A stretch of 64,000 nucleotides of DNA from Daedaleopsis sinensis. Its lineage: Eukaryota; Basidiomycota; Agaricomycetes; Polyporales; Polyporaceae. Position 1 is the first letter of the stretch, and each line of letters begins with the position of its first letter. This document shows, one piece after another, positions 13,147 to 24,090 of the stretch. The notes beneath the pieces were generated by a model. The model was not told the origin of the DNA and made no database searches. It worked only from the letters and a program-made list of their open reading frames with translations. The position numbers were made by a program, and so were the translations under genes. Location: positions 2,418,001 to 2,482,000 of the forward strand of contig CM066300.1 of assembly GCA_033807695.1 (NCBI GenBank). Direction: 5' to 3'.

Positions 13147-13872
13147 CTCAAGCTCAAGCTGAGGTTCAGGAGCCGGATGGATATTCGGGATGTAGTGACT
13201 ATGGGAAGTCGTCGAGGAACTAGATACTAACTACGAATCAGTACTTGCACTTCGCCACAAGCTTAAGCCGATACTTGCACCGGTACTCACCTGTTGAAAG
13301 CTATCTTCTTCTTCTAGTCCTTGATGTTGTTTCGCTCGTCACTATGATCCTGAACTCGTCGATAGCTGAGACCGGCTGCAACTTCGTGTGGCTCGCATCC
13401 GAACGGTGCACGCCACTTGGCCAGTTGCACGTTGCCAATACTTTTTGCCGAACCACTCTGATCCATCGTGCCAGCACACTTTGAAAACTATGTACAGCAC
13501 TGTTTCTGTGCGCATATTGCATCGAGCATCGACAGGTCTTACACCTCCTATACAACACGACTAAATATGGAAGGCCACAGAGCATAATATACTGTACGTA
13601 GTCTTGATTCATGTGTTATGTCGAGGAAGGGTGAGGTGTAACTACTACCGGGCTCGGAATACGGAACGCATGATACATGAGCAGCAGTGGGGAGACGAGG
13701 CAGCGATATGAGGTGGGAAGAGGATGCAGGACATGCGCACAGACATCAAGACAGACCAACAAACGGACAGACAATCGGGGTGGAATGGAATGACTCCGAC
13801 TTTTGTGTCGGGACCGCGCTTCGAGGTAGGAGTCAACAACTATGGCCGGCGGTGATATAAATTTGACGCTTC
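13147..13872. other. Intergenic, 0.7 kb
   Basis: The spacer lies between the histidine phosphatase start and the 3' end of the Stm1-like gene. The open frames here have irregular composition and no recognisable domain. Presumably it holds a promoter and a 3' UTR. Confidence 0.5.
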
Positions 13873-15187
13873 TCAAGCGAGGGACGGGAAAGCCGTCTCG
13901 TCGTCAACGTTGAGAGTCGTGGTCGCAGTAGGGCCATTGCCGCCACGGCCACGTCCTCCACCGCGGGCACGACCACGGCCACCACGATCTCCACCACGAT
14001 CTCCGCCGCGCTCTCCACCACGGCCACCACGGCCACCACGGGAGGGCCGCTCAAAGCGAGCTTCGATCTCGATAAAGACCTTGTCCTCCTTCTTAGCCTT
14101 AGCCTTGGGAGCAGACTTGGTCTGATGTCATGAAGGTAAGCCTCGCATCGGATCGGTAGAACCTGGGCACATACCTTGCCGACAAAGTACGCGGTCTCCT
14201 CCTCGTCCTTTTTAGTGACCACGACGGCATCCTTGAAGGCGGCGTCGTCGACCTTGCGACCCTCAAGCTTGGGGACTATGTCGAGGCTTGCTTGCTTCTT
14301 GCGATACTCGTCAAGAGTGAGGGTGTTATCCTCCTCCTCGGGTTCGCGAGGCTTGCGCTCTGCCTTCTCGCCAGCAGGGGCCTCGCCTTCGGCAGCAGCG
14401 GGTGCATCGGCGGTAGCAGGGCCCCAAGCATCAGCGTCACCAGCACCAGCGTTCCACTCGTTGGTTTCCGCGACGGCATCAGTGACTGCGGCGGCCTCGG
14501 CCTTCAGCTCGGAGGAACCCTCATCTCCACCCCAGCCCTGGTGGACCTTCTTGTCCGAGTCGCTATAAGGAGGGATGCATGTCACGGAGCCGCCACGGTG
14601 CAAAGAAAAAGGAGTACATACATCTTGCCGGTCGCGCTGTGACGGTCAAACTGGCGGCCACGACCCCGTCCACGGTCACCACGGTCACCACCACGACCTC
14701 TTCCCCGACCACGGCCGCGGCCTTCGCCATCGGCTGAGGAACCAAGGACGCGATAAGAAAAACCGGATTTTTATGACAGTGCGCATTCAGACACCCCCGA
14801 CTGCGAACCGATGCAAGGAGACATACCGCGCTTCTTGGGTTCGCCACCATCCTCGCCAGCAACTTCTGCATTCTCCTTGTCACGAGGGGCGGGCTTGCCA
14901 CCGCGCTGGTAGTACCTGCCGCCTCTTGAGGCGGGGCCACCGCGAGGCTTCTGCGCACCACCACGAGTAGCTGCAGGAGCAGGCGCTGCTGCTTGCTTTG
15001 CCGGAGCGGCAGGAGTGGGACTGGCGGGCCGCGAGGCGTCGTCTGGGGTCGAGAGAGTGGATCAGTCAAAATCTGTCTGTGATCATGAAACCATCGAAAA
15101 GGAGTTGCCCATTGTTGGAAGGCCGTAAATTGCAGTGGGTAACTCACCGTCAAGGAGGGCAAAAGGATTTCTGCTGGCCACCGACAT
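13873..15187 (-). CDS. Stm1/SERBP1-like hyaluronan/mRNA-binding family protein
   Basis: This is a ribosome- and mRNA-associated protein of the Stm1/HABP4/SERBP1 family, which in yeast and animals occupies the mRNA channel of idle ribosomes. Exon 1 reads MSVASRNPFALLD (ATG at 15187), the typical N-terminus. Then come an Ala/Pro region, KPRGGPASRGGRYYQRGG, an RG-rich run, and the core HSATGK-YSDSDKKVHQGWGG. The acidic-Ala segment is followed by NTLTLDEYRKKQA and PKLEGRKVDD. The C-terminal exon has about eight RGG/RG repeats and ends TLNVDDETAFPSLA. The order matches Stm1-type proteins. Four introns are visible. The RGG tracts are likely arginine-methylation sites (inference). Confidence 0.88.
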
Positions 15188-16036
15188 TATGAGTGACGGG
15201 GCCCTCTTTTGCTTTCAGTAGGGGGATAGATTCCCTGAAGGACTGGGTACGGACGAAGAAACAGTTGGCGGGGGCACGAGGGGTTCTCCGTTCCTCCAAA
15301 CGAATCTGGCCGCCCGAGGACCCCGTAACCGCTGCGTGGGGTCCCGTGTCAAGCCACCCGTTGATCACTGTACAGTTCTTCACACCCTTATAAGCCGTCC
15401 CACCTCGTCTTCTCCCTTCAAACGCTTAAACACAGGTCAGTTCAGTAACGTTGTGGCTCTCGACAGTTGGCTCATTCTCCTTCCTTTAGCCCTCAAAAGC
15501 ATCTCGACGATGACTCGCTCGCCGGCTTGCTGGACTTGAGTGGGTCGAGGACCTTGAGACCGTACAATGGGCTGGAGAACGAGAAGACTTATGTTGCGAA
15601 CGATGGGACTTGGGTGCGGCGCGCTCGTGCCAGTGGATGAGACTTATGTCTTAGCAGTTGGCTCTTCGTGGCCGCTGCATGAGTTGCGTCGCAATGTCTC
15701 GTTGTACATGCCTATAATTGAATTTATTATGATACTCCTGCAGCGTGACACAGTGACATAGCTGGACATGAAGCGGAGGAGTGGTCGTGCAGCCGCAGAA
15801 CCACAAGTCTTGGTTTGTGTGATACATCTCCACGAGATCGCAAGGGCTTGGGATCCGAGTTGGGGACGGCGTGCGGAGGGGCGAGAGGTCTTTGTTCTTG
15901 TTCAGGCTGTTGTCGTAGCGCGGAGATGATTGTGACCTTATCCGTTGTGACTGAGCATGAAAGCCAATCCCGAATCGAAACGCTTCCTCGTCCCAAACTC
16001 CTCCTTGCTTGTCTTGCATCCCAGGCTGCGCTGTAG
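15188..16036. promoter_or_regulatory. Spacer between Stm1-like (-) and Spp1-like (+) genes
   Basis: This divergent 0.85 kb spacer carries a TATAAG at about 15388 in plus orientation. A possible short coding exon lies at 15490-15640 (listed separately). Other open frames look like chance. Confidence 0.45.
15490..15640 (+). CDS. Possible terminal exon of a small unannotated gene
   Basis: A TTCCTTTAG acceptor at 15489 is followed by a 50-codon frame beginning PQKHLDDDSLAGLLDLSG and ending NDGTWVRRARASG, stop 15638-15640. Its composition looks coding, and a TATAAG lies about 100 bp upstream. A candidate donor (GTCAGT, about 15436) would give an intron of about 54 nt. I found no convincing start codon upstream, so it may be noise. 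No family recognised. Confidence 0.25.
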
Positions 16037-19000
16037 GTGCCACAGATGGCTGGCCGTCGACTGAACATCTCCTCATTACTCTGTCGTGACGACCAACCCA
16101 CGGATACACCACAACCCTCGGCTAGTCCCCATCCGTCTCAGCCTCCTTCCAATCTATCCGGCCCCGGTGTCCCTCCTCCTGATCTCAGTGATCCCCAAAC
16201 TCGCCATGTTGGTTTCCCAGATCCATACACGAGCCCACGCGACAATAGAACACATTCGTACCATGAGGGACACAGTCATGACGCAGCAAGTGTTCCGCTA
16301 CAGCCTCCTCATTCTCTAAGGTATACGCCCTCTCCTCCCCTAGGCCTGGACTATCCATTAGCACATTCCGGTCTACGGAGGGAACACAGAGATGATGCGC
16401 ATGCCCGTTCGGTCTTCCTGGCCAGCTCTTCGAGGCCCGTGGTCTCTCCTGTAAGCCCTGAACATGACACCTTGCCCTACCTTAACTCCCACCATCTGCC
16501 TCAGACTGCTCCGCGCCCGATCCCTTCGTCTCGTCGAACCTCTGACCCTAATCGGCCGGATTATCGACTATACGAAGGACAATCGTTTGTCTCTCAGACT
16601 CCACCCTCGTCGCGTAGTGCGCATTCAGAACATTTCCCCATCTCACCACCATATCCAATCCCCCCATCTCTACCTCATCCCCATTTTCACTCCCAGTCGC
16701 AATCGCATGCCCACTCGCGGTCATATCCGCAGTCCCATTCATCTCCACAACCATCGCCCACGTACCGTCGGACGTCACACTCGCCAGTCCTTGGGCTGCA
16801 CCACGTAACTATATCACCAACAAACACCCGGCGTAGGATGTCACAGTCATCCTCCTATAATGACCAGCATGGGCCACCGCATACAGTGCAATCACCCGTT
16901 CAATCGCAGAGTCCCTCCGCTGGCCCCCATTTTAGCGCATCAAACTACGATTCCTCAGTGGTGGCTCGCAGTGTGCTGTACCACCCCGGGTCGTTTGCTC
17001 ACCCAGAAGTACCTTCTCCAGCTCCGCGATCAACCTCAGTAGCGTCCTTGCTCAACGCGGAGCCTGCAAGATCTCCTGTCGTCGGAATGGGTAGTCGAGG
17101 AAGCCCTGGAGGGTTGGGTGCCTTGGAGGCCTTGGTTGAGGCAGCTACAAGCGAAAGACGCAGGTTGAGCGGTGAGCTTCCGACTCCTTTACAGATCAGA
17201 GAGATTGCTCGCAGAACCTCTCTGAGCCCCGTGCTCAATCGTGTCCCACCCCCGCTGCCACAATCGTCGCTTTCCCCCGTCACGCAGAGGAGTCCAATGC
17301 TTCCTTCTCCCCGTGTAGACGCCCGTGTCAACTCCCTTGCCGTTATCCCTCTCGGCGCGGTAACAGGCCATGACGGCGAACCACCCGCGAAGAGGCGCAG
17401 ACGCACAGGGAGCTCTGGGGCCAATGCTCCTATTATCCAGTCATCACCCGCTACGACACCTGCTGGTCTTGCACCGAAGGCCCTGCCCATAGCTCACAGT
17501 CACATTCTTCTACCACCCGCAACACTCTCTCCTCCTGCAGCTGCTCAGACTCCTCTTGCCTCTATCGCGCCACCTCAAGCTTCCCGCGACTTCGCTCTCA
17601 CTACCAATGCCATTGCATCCCCTCAACTACCAGTCCCTCCGACGGTTCCAGTCATCCAGGCTCTTCCTCCCACTAAACGACCCACGAATATTTTGCAGTT
17701 ATTGTCTTCTCCCGAACCACCCAGGAGTGAGGCTTATGTGGTGAGCCCGACCCGCGCTGAACATACCGAGCATTCTCCCCTCGAGGCCTCATCTGCGATA
17801 CCACCTTCGCCTGTGTCTGTGTCTGCCGATAGATCCCGCCCTGTCCACGCAGATCCTGAACGGACGGAAAGGGATACAGAAATGTCGGCCGCTGAACAAG
17901 CCAGGAGTGTCGAGGTATCGACTCGAGAGATGGAGATTGCGGTGGAGGGTGATCTGGTAACTTTGTCTCCGCCTGACTCCCGTCGCACTTCTCCTCTGCC
18001 TTCCGCACCCGCATTGGCGGGACTTTCTGCCCCAACCCTCGCCATTGCTATGGAAGAGGAGGAGGATGTCCCAATGCCAGCGGTCGCTGCCGAGGAGGAG
18101 GAGGAGCTATTGCCGGTCCTCGACTCATTGCCTACATCGATGCTGGCGGAGGAGGAGGTCAAGGAGGCCACCGTTATCGCATCTACCATGACTAAGTGCG
18201 AAGAAGATCCTATAGTACTTGCAGCGCTCACAGGGCCAGGTATACCCGGCGAACCACCCGCCTTCGTACCTGCAGTACCTGTCCCCACGACGTCGGAATC
18301 TCGCAAAGCCAGTCCAATAGCTCATGAACGACAACGCGCACAAGATCAAGACCCACACGAGTGGTTTCTGGAGCATTATGCGGGCGCTTCGCCTGCTGGC
18401 GGCTCACGTCGTTCGTCTCCTCCTCCTGAATACCCACCTCCGTCACCTTACCTATCGGATGCTTCACCACCTCATGTTCCGTCGACTCTGCTTCACGAAG
18501 ATGTTGTCTCCAAACGTCCGAGCTCCTCACCCCCACGCGCAGCTACAGAACTCGCGTCAAGACAAGTAACCTCTCCTTCCCGTTCCCCGGATCCAACTGC
18601 TCTGTTGGAACAAGAGTTGGATGATTTGTCTATGAACGACGGCGGCACGCACTTCACGGCAGCTTCTCCTCATTCGGACGTGGATACGGACTTCGGACTG
18701 GAGCTCGATCTCGCGGCTAGTGTGACACTTGATAGGATCGCTGGCCCTGATATCTCCATGCACAACGACTTAGACGATGAACTGCTGAGCCTGGTCGACG
18801 ACAAACCTCGTCCCCATCATGCGCCCGTTCAGAAGGTTTCTCACAAGCCCTCTAGTGCTGTCCGACAAGAGAGGCCGGTTCAGGTTAGAGAGTCTTCGGC
18901 TAAGAAGAGAGTGGCCGAACCCGCCTCTCCAGCCCGGGCCCCTTCGCCCACTACCGCTCCCTCCGGTCGTGTGGTTCTCCCACCGCCCATCCCACCTCCA

Positions 19001-20876
19001 TCCGCGACTAAGAGCTCTAGTCATTTACCTACCACCCTCGCCACCAAAGACAAGTCGGACGGCAAGACGGACAGGTCAGAAGGTCCAAGTGCATCAGCTA
19101 GCATGAAGAAGAAGGAACCTGTTCCAAAGGTACTGTCTGTGTCGCCCCTCTTCCTCACATGATTCTGACCGCACACCGTAGCTTGTCTCGAAGGAGAAGG
19201 AGAAGGTTAAGGAAGAGGTTAAGGATAAGGAGGGCAACATGGATGGCAAGGACAAGGACACCGACAAGGACAACGACAAGGAGAGAGAGAAGGAAAAGGA
19301 GAAACCGAAGCAATCGTCGAAACCCAAACCGCGGCCTGTAGTCAAGTCGAAGGCGAAGACCGTAGCCAAGGAGAAGGACAGCGCCGCGGGTTCTACCGGC
19401 CGCCTCACTCCTGTGAACAACGCTCCTGTCACGAAAACGAAGAAGACGGCTGCAGTGAATGCTGCCGTGGCCTCAGCTGCGAAACGTGGCGTGTCCGCGG
19501 TAGCTGGTCCTTCACGTTCTCGATCGACTTCCGAGATGCCCGCACCCGTGGAGCCTATACCTAGACCCAAAGTCCAGGTTGAGGAACCTGAGCCATCTGG
19601 GGAGGAGGCCGCCGAAGACGACAAGCTGTACTGCGTTTGCAAGACTATCTATGATGAAGACAGAGTCATGATTGCCTGTGATCGGTAAGTGGTCGTTCAG
19701 CGTTTGTTCTGCCTGGAATGATGCATGGTGCTCAATAAATATTACAGTTGCGACGAATGGTATCACACTCAGTGCTTGGACATGAACGACCTGGAAGTCG
19801 ACCTCATAGACCAGTTCGTATGCCCTCCCTGCGTCCAGGGTAAGTGCCGCCATACTTTCTTCTGCACGCAACCTCACGCCACTTCTCCAGCAAACCCGAA
19901 TCTGCCCCTAAAGACGACATACAAGCAACGTTGTATGGCTGGCCTCAAACACCCAAATCCTTCATCTCCGAATGCTTGCCATAAGCCGTCCCGTGGCGCG
20001 TTCTCGAAGTTCTGCTCAGACGAATGCGGCATAGCTTATATGCAGCGCCGCATCGATACCTGGGGTGGCAATCAGGCCGTACTGTGGGCGAGTGTTCGCG
20101 ACGCGAAGCCACGAGAAGGCGTGGTCCTGAAGGTGCAGGTGCTTGGGAGCCAGAATGGCGTAGCCACGGAGGAGAAGCGACCCGGTGTTGCGTTCGGCAA
20201 CCTCATACAAGAAGTTCATGAAGTCCAGAGGCCGTCGAAGACCCAACGCGAGCGAACGATCACCCGGCTGCAGACACAGCTAGACAAGATCGCCCCGAAA
20301 CGGGAGGCTCTCAAGAAAGAACTCGATATCATTCTCTGGCGACAGAAGCTACTCCGACTGGCTGCCGCGCGGGCGGAACGGGTGGAAGAATGTGGTTGGG
20401 ATCACCGCCTATGTTTCGATGACGAGGAATGCATCGATTTCGGCGGCGGCGTCCTCGAGAGTTATGCCGCATCGCCCGGTCAACCAAACGGCAACAGTGA
20501 AGACGTCATGCATGTCGACGGCACTCCCGAAGACAACGGCTGGTGGTGTAGGGGCAAGAAAAAATGTCACCGTCATGCTGGGTGCGTGGATCATTTTCGC
20601 CATTCAATGACCCCCTCTGACAGTTTGTATAGTTGGCAGAAACTCCGTAGCAGCGAATTTGAATTCGATCAGGAGCTCAAGGAGAAAGCCATCGAACAGC
20701 TCACTACGAGAGAGCGCGAGATCCGCAAGCAACTCGAGGACGCGATCAGCCTTCCTACGCGCAAGCCTACTATGCCTGGACCGTTGCTGCCGCCGAAGAA
20801 CGGCCATGCTCCGTCCAACGGCGTAAAGGCTAAATCGAATGGGACTTCTGGGAAGAAGGGCAAGCAGAAGCATTGA
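16037..20876 (+). CDS. SPP1: Spp1/CXXC1-like PHD-finger subunit of COMPASS (Set1 complex), long form
   Basis: This is the probable H3K4me3-reading subunit of the Set1 methyltransferase complex. Exon 1 is a huge frame of about 1,030 codons (16037-19130; MAGRRLNISSLLC, second Met at 16046, is the likelier start). It is disordered and rich in Ser, Pro and His, then acidic. The next exon is Lys/Glu-rich and ends with the PHD finger KLYCVCKTIYDEDRVMIACDR, which continues as CDEWYHTQCL and FVCPPC. This gives a Cys4-His-Cys3 pattern with an aromatic cage Tyr and Trp. After the next intron come RCMAGLKHPNPSS, CHKPSRGAFSKFCSDECG and a long helical segment. The late Cys/His cluster CGWDHRLCFDDEEC and WWCRGKKKCHRHAG is typical of Spp1/CXXC1. 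The end is at 20876 (GKKGKQKH). Total is about 1,540 residues against some 350 in budding yeast. Confidence 0.88.
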
Positions 20877-21145
20877 TATTCAAACAGACGTTCGTGTCGA
20901 CATGCTCTTGGACCTGCTCTCACCGTGCACGACTTGTAGTCTCGTCTAACATACGCAGTGTATTGTATATGCATTATATTCTGGATTATGCAACAGCTTG
21001 AGCAATGGATGCCAGCAACGGGCGACAACAAGACACAAATACAATAGGCTGAATGCCTCCTCGGCGTAATGAATCTGCCTGTGGTGGAGTGCATTGACAT
21101 GACGAGTGACGAAAATTCAGACCCAAATGTTGAGTTCGCGTGAGG
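20877..21145. other. Short convergent spacer
   Basis: It lies between the Spp1-like and LSM1 stops and presumably holds 3' UTRs. Nothing else was seen. Confidence 0.5.
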
Positions 21146-21769
21146 TCAGTATCCGTCTCCTTCCCCACCCTCTTTGCAGAAACCCTTCTCCTCGTATAGT
21201 ATTTGGGACTTGATGTCTTCGCGCTTCTTCTTAGTAGCAACGTCCTGCTTGTGATACGGCTCTAGGACTGTCCATTCCACTTGTCGTAGTGGCACTTCGT
21301 CTTCCTGGTCAAGATCCTAGGAAGATTCTAATGGTCAACGTGAACAAGCCGCACAAGGGGCATAGACGACTCACGATCTCCCCGAGCAGCACTACGTTCT
21401 CTCCGCGTATGAGGAAGAGGCCCCGCCATACCTCAGCGAAGACGTCCTGATGATATATTCGTTCCACCGTATCTTCCAACACAAGATTGGCTAGGGTATA
21501 CAACGTCAGATCCCCGCGACTTTCGACATGACAACAAGCTCACGCACCAAACTGGTCATAGGACCTTAGGACTCCTTGAAGTTTCCGACCATCTCGCAAG
21601 ACCACGAGCATCTTCCCTAACCGGATGCAAGGGGCGCGAGCCGACAGAGGATGGAGGGTTGGCAAGCAATGGGCTCAGGATGCACCTCGAGTACGTGGAC
21701 TTGGATAGACGTACTATCGACGCAATCCACAAGAGATCCTGAGGTTGTGAATGGGATCAAGGAGTCCAT
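21146..21769 (-). CDS. LSM1: U6 snRNA-associated Sm-like protein LSm1
   Basis: LSm1 is the defining subunit of the cytoplasmic LSm1-7 ring that binds oligoadenylated mRNA 3' ends and promotes decapping. Exon 1 reads MDSLIPFTTSGSLVDCVD (ATG at 21769). An intron of about 100 nt follows. The Sm1 motif is KMLVVLRDGRKLQGVLRSYDQF, split by an intron from ANLVLEDTVERIYHQD. The Sm2 motif is GLFLIRGENVVLLGEI. The last exon is DLDQEDEVPLRQVEW to GEGDGY, stop 21148-21146. The C-terminal extension after Sm2 is the LSm1 type. It is divergent from the tRNA gene, 127 bp away. Confidence 0.94.
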
Positions 21770-21896
21770 TGCGCTGGCTGGCAACCCTGGCGGGTCGGAG
21801 AGGTGTGTGTTAGGAGATCGCAGAGGCTGAATGCGTTCAATATCTGAAGCCGACCCAAGTTCCGTAGTGAGAGGGATGAGTGAAGAATGTACTCAA

Positions 21897-21989
21897 GCTG
21901 ATATGGCCGAGTCGTTAAGGCGAGTGATTTGAATTCGTCTCAATATCACTTGGGCATTGCCCGCGTAGGTTCAAATCCTGCTGTCAGCG
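21897..21989 (+). tRNA. tRNA-Ser(UGA) with an 11-nt intron
   Basis: A class II tRNA folds cleanly by eye. The acceptor stem GCTGATA (21897-21903) pairs with TGTCAGC (21982-21988), with discriminator G at 21989. The D-arm reads TGGCCGAGTCGTTAAGGCG. The anticodon stem AGTGA pairs with TCACT around loop TTTGAA+A, giving anticodon TGA. An 11-nt intron (TTCGTCTCAAT) sits one base 3' of the anticodon, the canonical position. The long variable arm is GGGC-ATT-GCCC, and the T arm is GTAGG-TTCAAAT-CCTGC with a perfect B box (GGTTCAAATCC). A T-run just downstream (about 21994-21998) suits RNA polymerase III termination. Confidence 0.93.
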
Positions 21990-22330
21990 TTCCTTTTTCC
22001 ATTGTAACCAGTAAAGACAAGATAGTTCGAACACGATGGCTTTCAGCTCTCCGTGTCATTTTGTTGTGCTTCGTCGTGCGTAGGTTCGGTAGACTCGTCG
22101 AAGATCTCGTTATTAGGGAACTATTGTCCACGAGCTCTCCACGCATTCTAAATACCACAATGTGGGCATACCGGTAAGATTGGGTATGGTACATTGTTCC
22201 TCATGATATCTGCGCTGGTGTGCCAGGACGAGTTGTTTGACAGGACAAGTGCCCTGTATTACGAAGAGATGCAGCGGGCGCGAGTTCATAGGAGATGTCG
22301 AGATGTCATACATTGCAACAGGTCCACCAT
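21990..22330. other. Spacer after tRNA-Ser
   Basis: It starts with the T-rich Pol III terminator and runs to the 3' end of the NDUFA5 gene. Short open frames here have no domain signature. Confidence 0.5.
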
Positions 22331-22783
22331 CTAGGAAGATGTCGACGCAGTAGCCTCCTTCCCAAAGTACTGCCACTGTCCTGGCTCCGGCTTCTCCTCT
22401 AGAGGCTCCCAGCTACAAATAATTGAGAGACGATCTGCCAGGGATGCGCAGGGAACTTACGCTTTCCATTCGAGCATCTGGTTCGCGAGCTTTAGCTCGT
22501 CCTGGGCGATGTCCAAGGACTCCTCGATCTGCCCCTCGTCCAATTCCTTCTCCGCCACAGCTATATCCCCGCTCGCGCGCTCCAAAACCTTCAGCTTGTG
22601 CAGCGTGAAGGCTTCCGTTCCTTGCCGGTAGACGGATGATTGGGGGATGTTGGCAAGCGTTTGGAGGGTAGCCTCGTAGGTTTTCTTCAACTCGGGCAAT
22701 GGATCGTGGTGTACTTTCAGACCGGTCAGGCCTGTTGACCTCTTGGTGACGGCGGTGAGTAGAGGTCGAGTGAAGCGGAACAT
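22331..22783 (-). CDS. NDUFA5: NADH:ubiquinone oxidoreductase (complex I) subunit NDUFA5
   Basis: This is an accessory subunit of the peripheral arm of mitochondrial complex I (ETC complex I subunit family, NUFM/29.9 kDa in fungi). Exon 1 starts MFRFTRPLLTAVTKRSTG, with the motif TGLTGLKVHHDPLPEL that is diagnostic of the family. It continues with TYEATLQTLANIPQSSVYRQ and a helical stretch to QMLEWKA. The second exon is WEPLEEKPEPGQWQYFGKEA, ending TASTSS at 22333-22331. Length is about 130 residues. Its start codon is only 158 bp from that of the mitochondrial ribosomal protein bL32m on the other strand. Confidence 0.92.
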
Positions 22784-22941
22784 GGTGCAGAACGGTGGTG
22801 GGTAGAGAGTGAGTATCTCTAGGGCGCTTCACGAGAACCTCACGACTAGGCGCCAGTCGTGCATTCCAGGACCACTGGCCTGGCCTGACTTGTCCTCCGC
22901 CTTCTCAGAGTCAGTGTCCTCCATCGTCGTCTTAGTTCATC
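22784..22941. promoter_or_regulatory. Compact bidirectional promoter of two mitochondrial-protein genes
   Basis: Only 158 bp separate the start codons of NDUFA5 (-) and bL32m (+). Both products function in mitochondria. A shared promoter is the simplest reading. No specific element was identified. Confidence 0.6.
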
Positions 22942-23364
22942 ATGGCGGCTGCAATGGCTATTCATCAGTCTCGGACATGGCTCACTGCTGCACGACTTCC
23001 AATAACTCGGATTGCTTTTGCTGCCGCATCCATACCTGCTCTCTTCGCCACGCCGAAACCCTTCACTTGGGCGTTCCCTTCACTACCCTCTCTCCTCGAG
23101 CTTTTCCCCCCTTGGCTGCTCGCAGTTCCTAAAAAGAAGACTTCACATTCACGGAAGGCTATGAGGAGCGCGAATAAGGGGCTGAAGGACAAGCAAAGTA
23201 TGTGAGCCTAATGGCTCTTCATGAACGTGGCTCACGCGAATTCATCAGATTTGGTGCATTGCGAGGCGTGTGGATCGCCGAAACTGGCTCACAACCTATG
23301 TCCAAAGTGCTATCGCGAGCTTAACGTGGAATGGAAAATGAGAAATCGCTCCGCAGAGGCTTGA
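22942..23364 (+). CDS. MRPL32: Mitochondrial large-subunit ribosomal protein bL32m
   Basis: Exon 1 encodes a mitochondrial presequence and a mature N-terminus beginning around AVPKKKTSHSRKAMRSANK, the bL32 signature, cut by an intron after KGLKDKQ. Exon 2 gives the zinc ribbon HCEACGSPKLAHNLCPKC (two CxxC pairs) and ends WKMRNRSAEA, stop 23362-23364. Yeast MrpL32 is processed by the m-AAA protease as a control of ribosome assembly; the presequence here would allow the same (inference). Confidence 0.93.
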
Positions 23365-24090
23365 GCTTTGACTAGACGGTTGCTGGTGAGTACGTGCGTG
23401 TCTGGAAACCGCGCAGGCTAGAACTCATCCCACATACTGGCTGTATAGTACCTTAAATACTTTAATACTCCCCATTTGCAACTCCATTGCGCATGTACGC
23501 GCCGCGATATCTCTTATGGTGCCGCATAGCACGGGATGGATTACTAAGTATCGACGGCTTCATAGTATCAGGGGATCATGAAATATCGTCCACTTTCGAC
23601 GTACATCATCAACAAAAACGTGCGTAACCAATTCTAAAGGCACCGTTCGCTATGCATAACAGGAGGTCGTCTCTCTGTCTCTGCTTTGAGTTGTCAGTGG
23701 AAGTGTCGCCTAGGGTGACTGCATACTAGACAAAGGAATGCTCTCAACGATCTTCCACCACGTCGACGCTAGGACGAGGGTCGAATATAGGAAGTCACTG
23801 AACGAGAGTCGAGGCCTTGGAAATTGTATCTCGTAGTGGTTTAAACCAACAGCTGTACTAGTAGTCAATCCGAAGTCCGAAAGTTACTTATAAGTAGTAC
23901 GAATTAGTCGAGGATGTTACGCCTATCGCTGAGAGTCAGACAATATGCAGTCGCAATCACCTGACCGACGCGTTCTTTCAACCACCACGGTTAAACGCGC
24001 GCATCCATCTTTCGACACAACCCCTCAAGACTCTCGGACGCGTTTCTCGCCTTTATTTCATTGCCATTCTCTCTGGATCGACTAGCAGCT
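23365..24090. other. Intergenic, 0.7 kb
   Basis: This AT-richer spacer lies between bL32m and the INCENP gene. No open frame of note and no repeat or RNA was recognised. It presumably holds the INCENP promoter near its right end. Confidence 0.5.
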
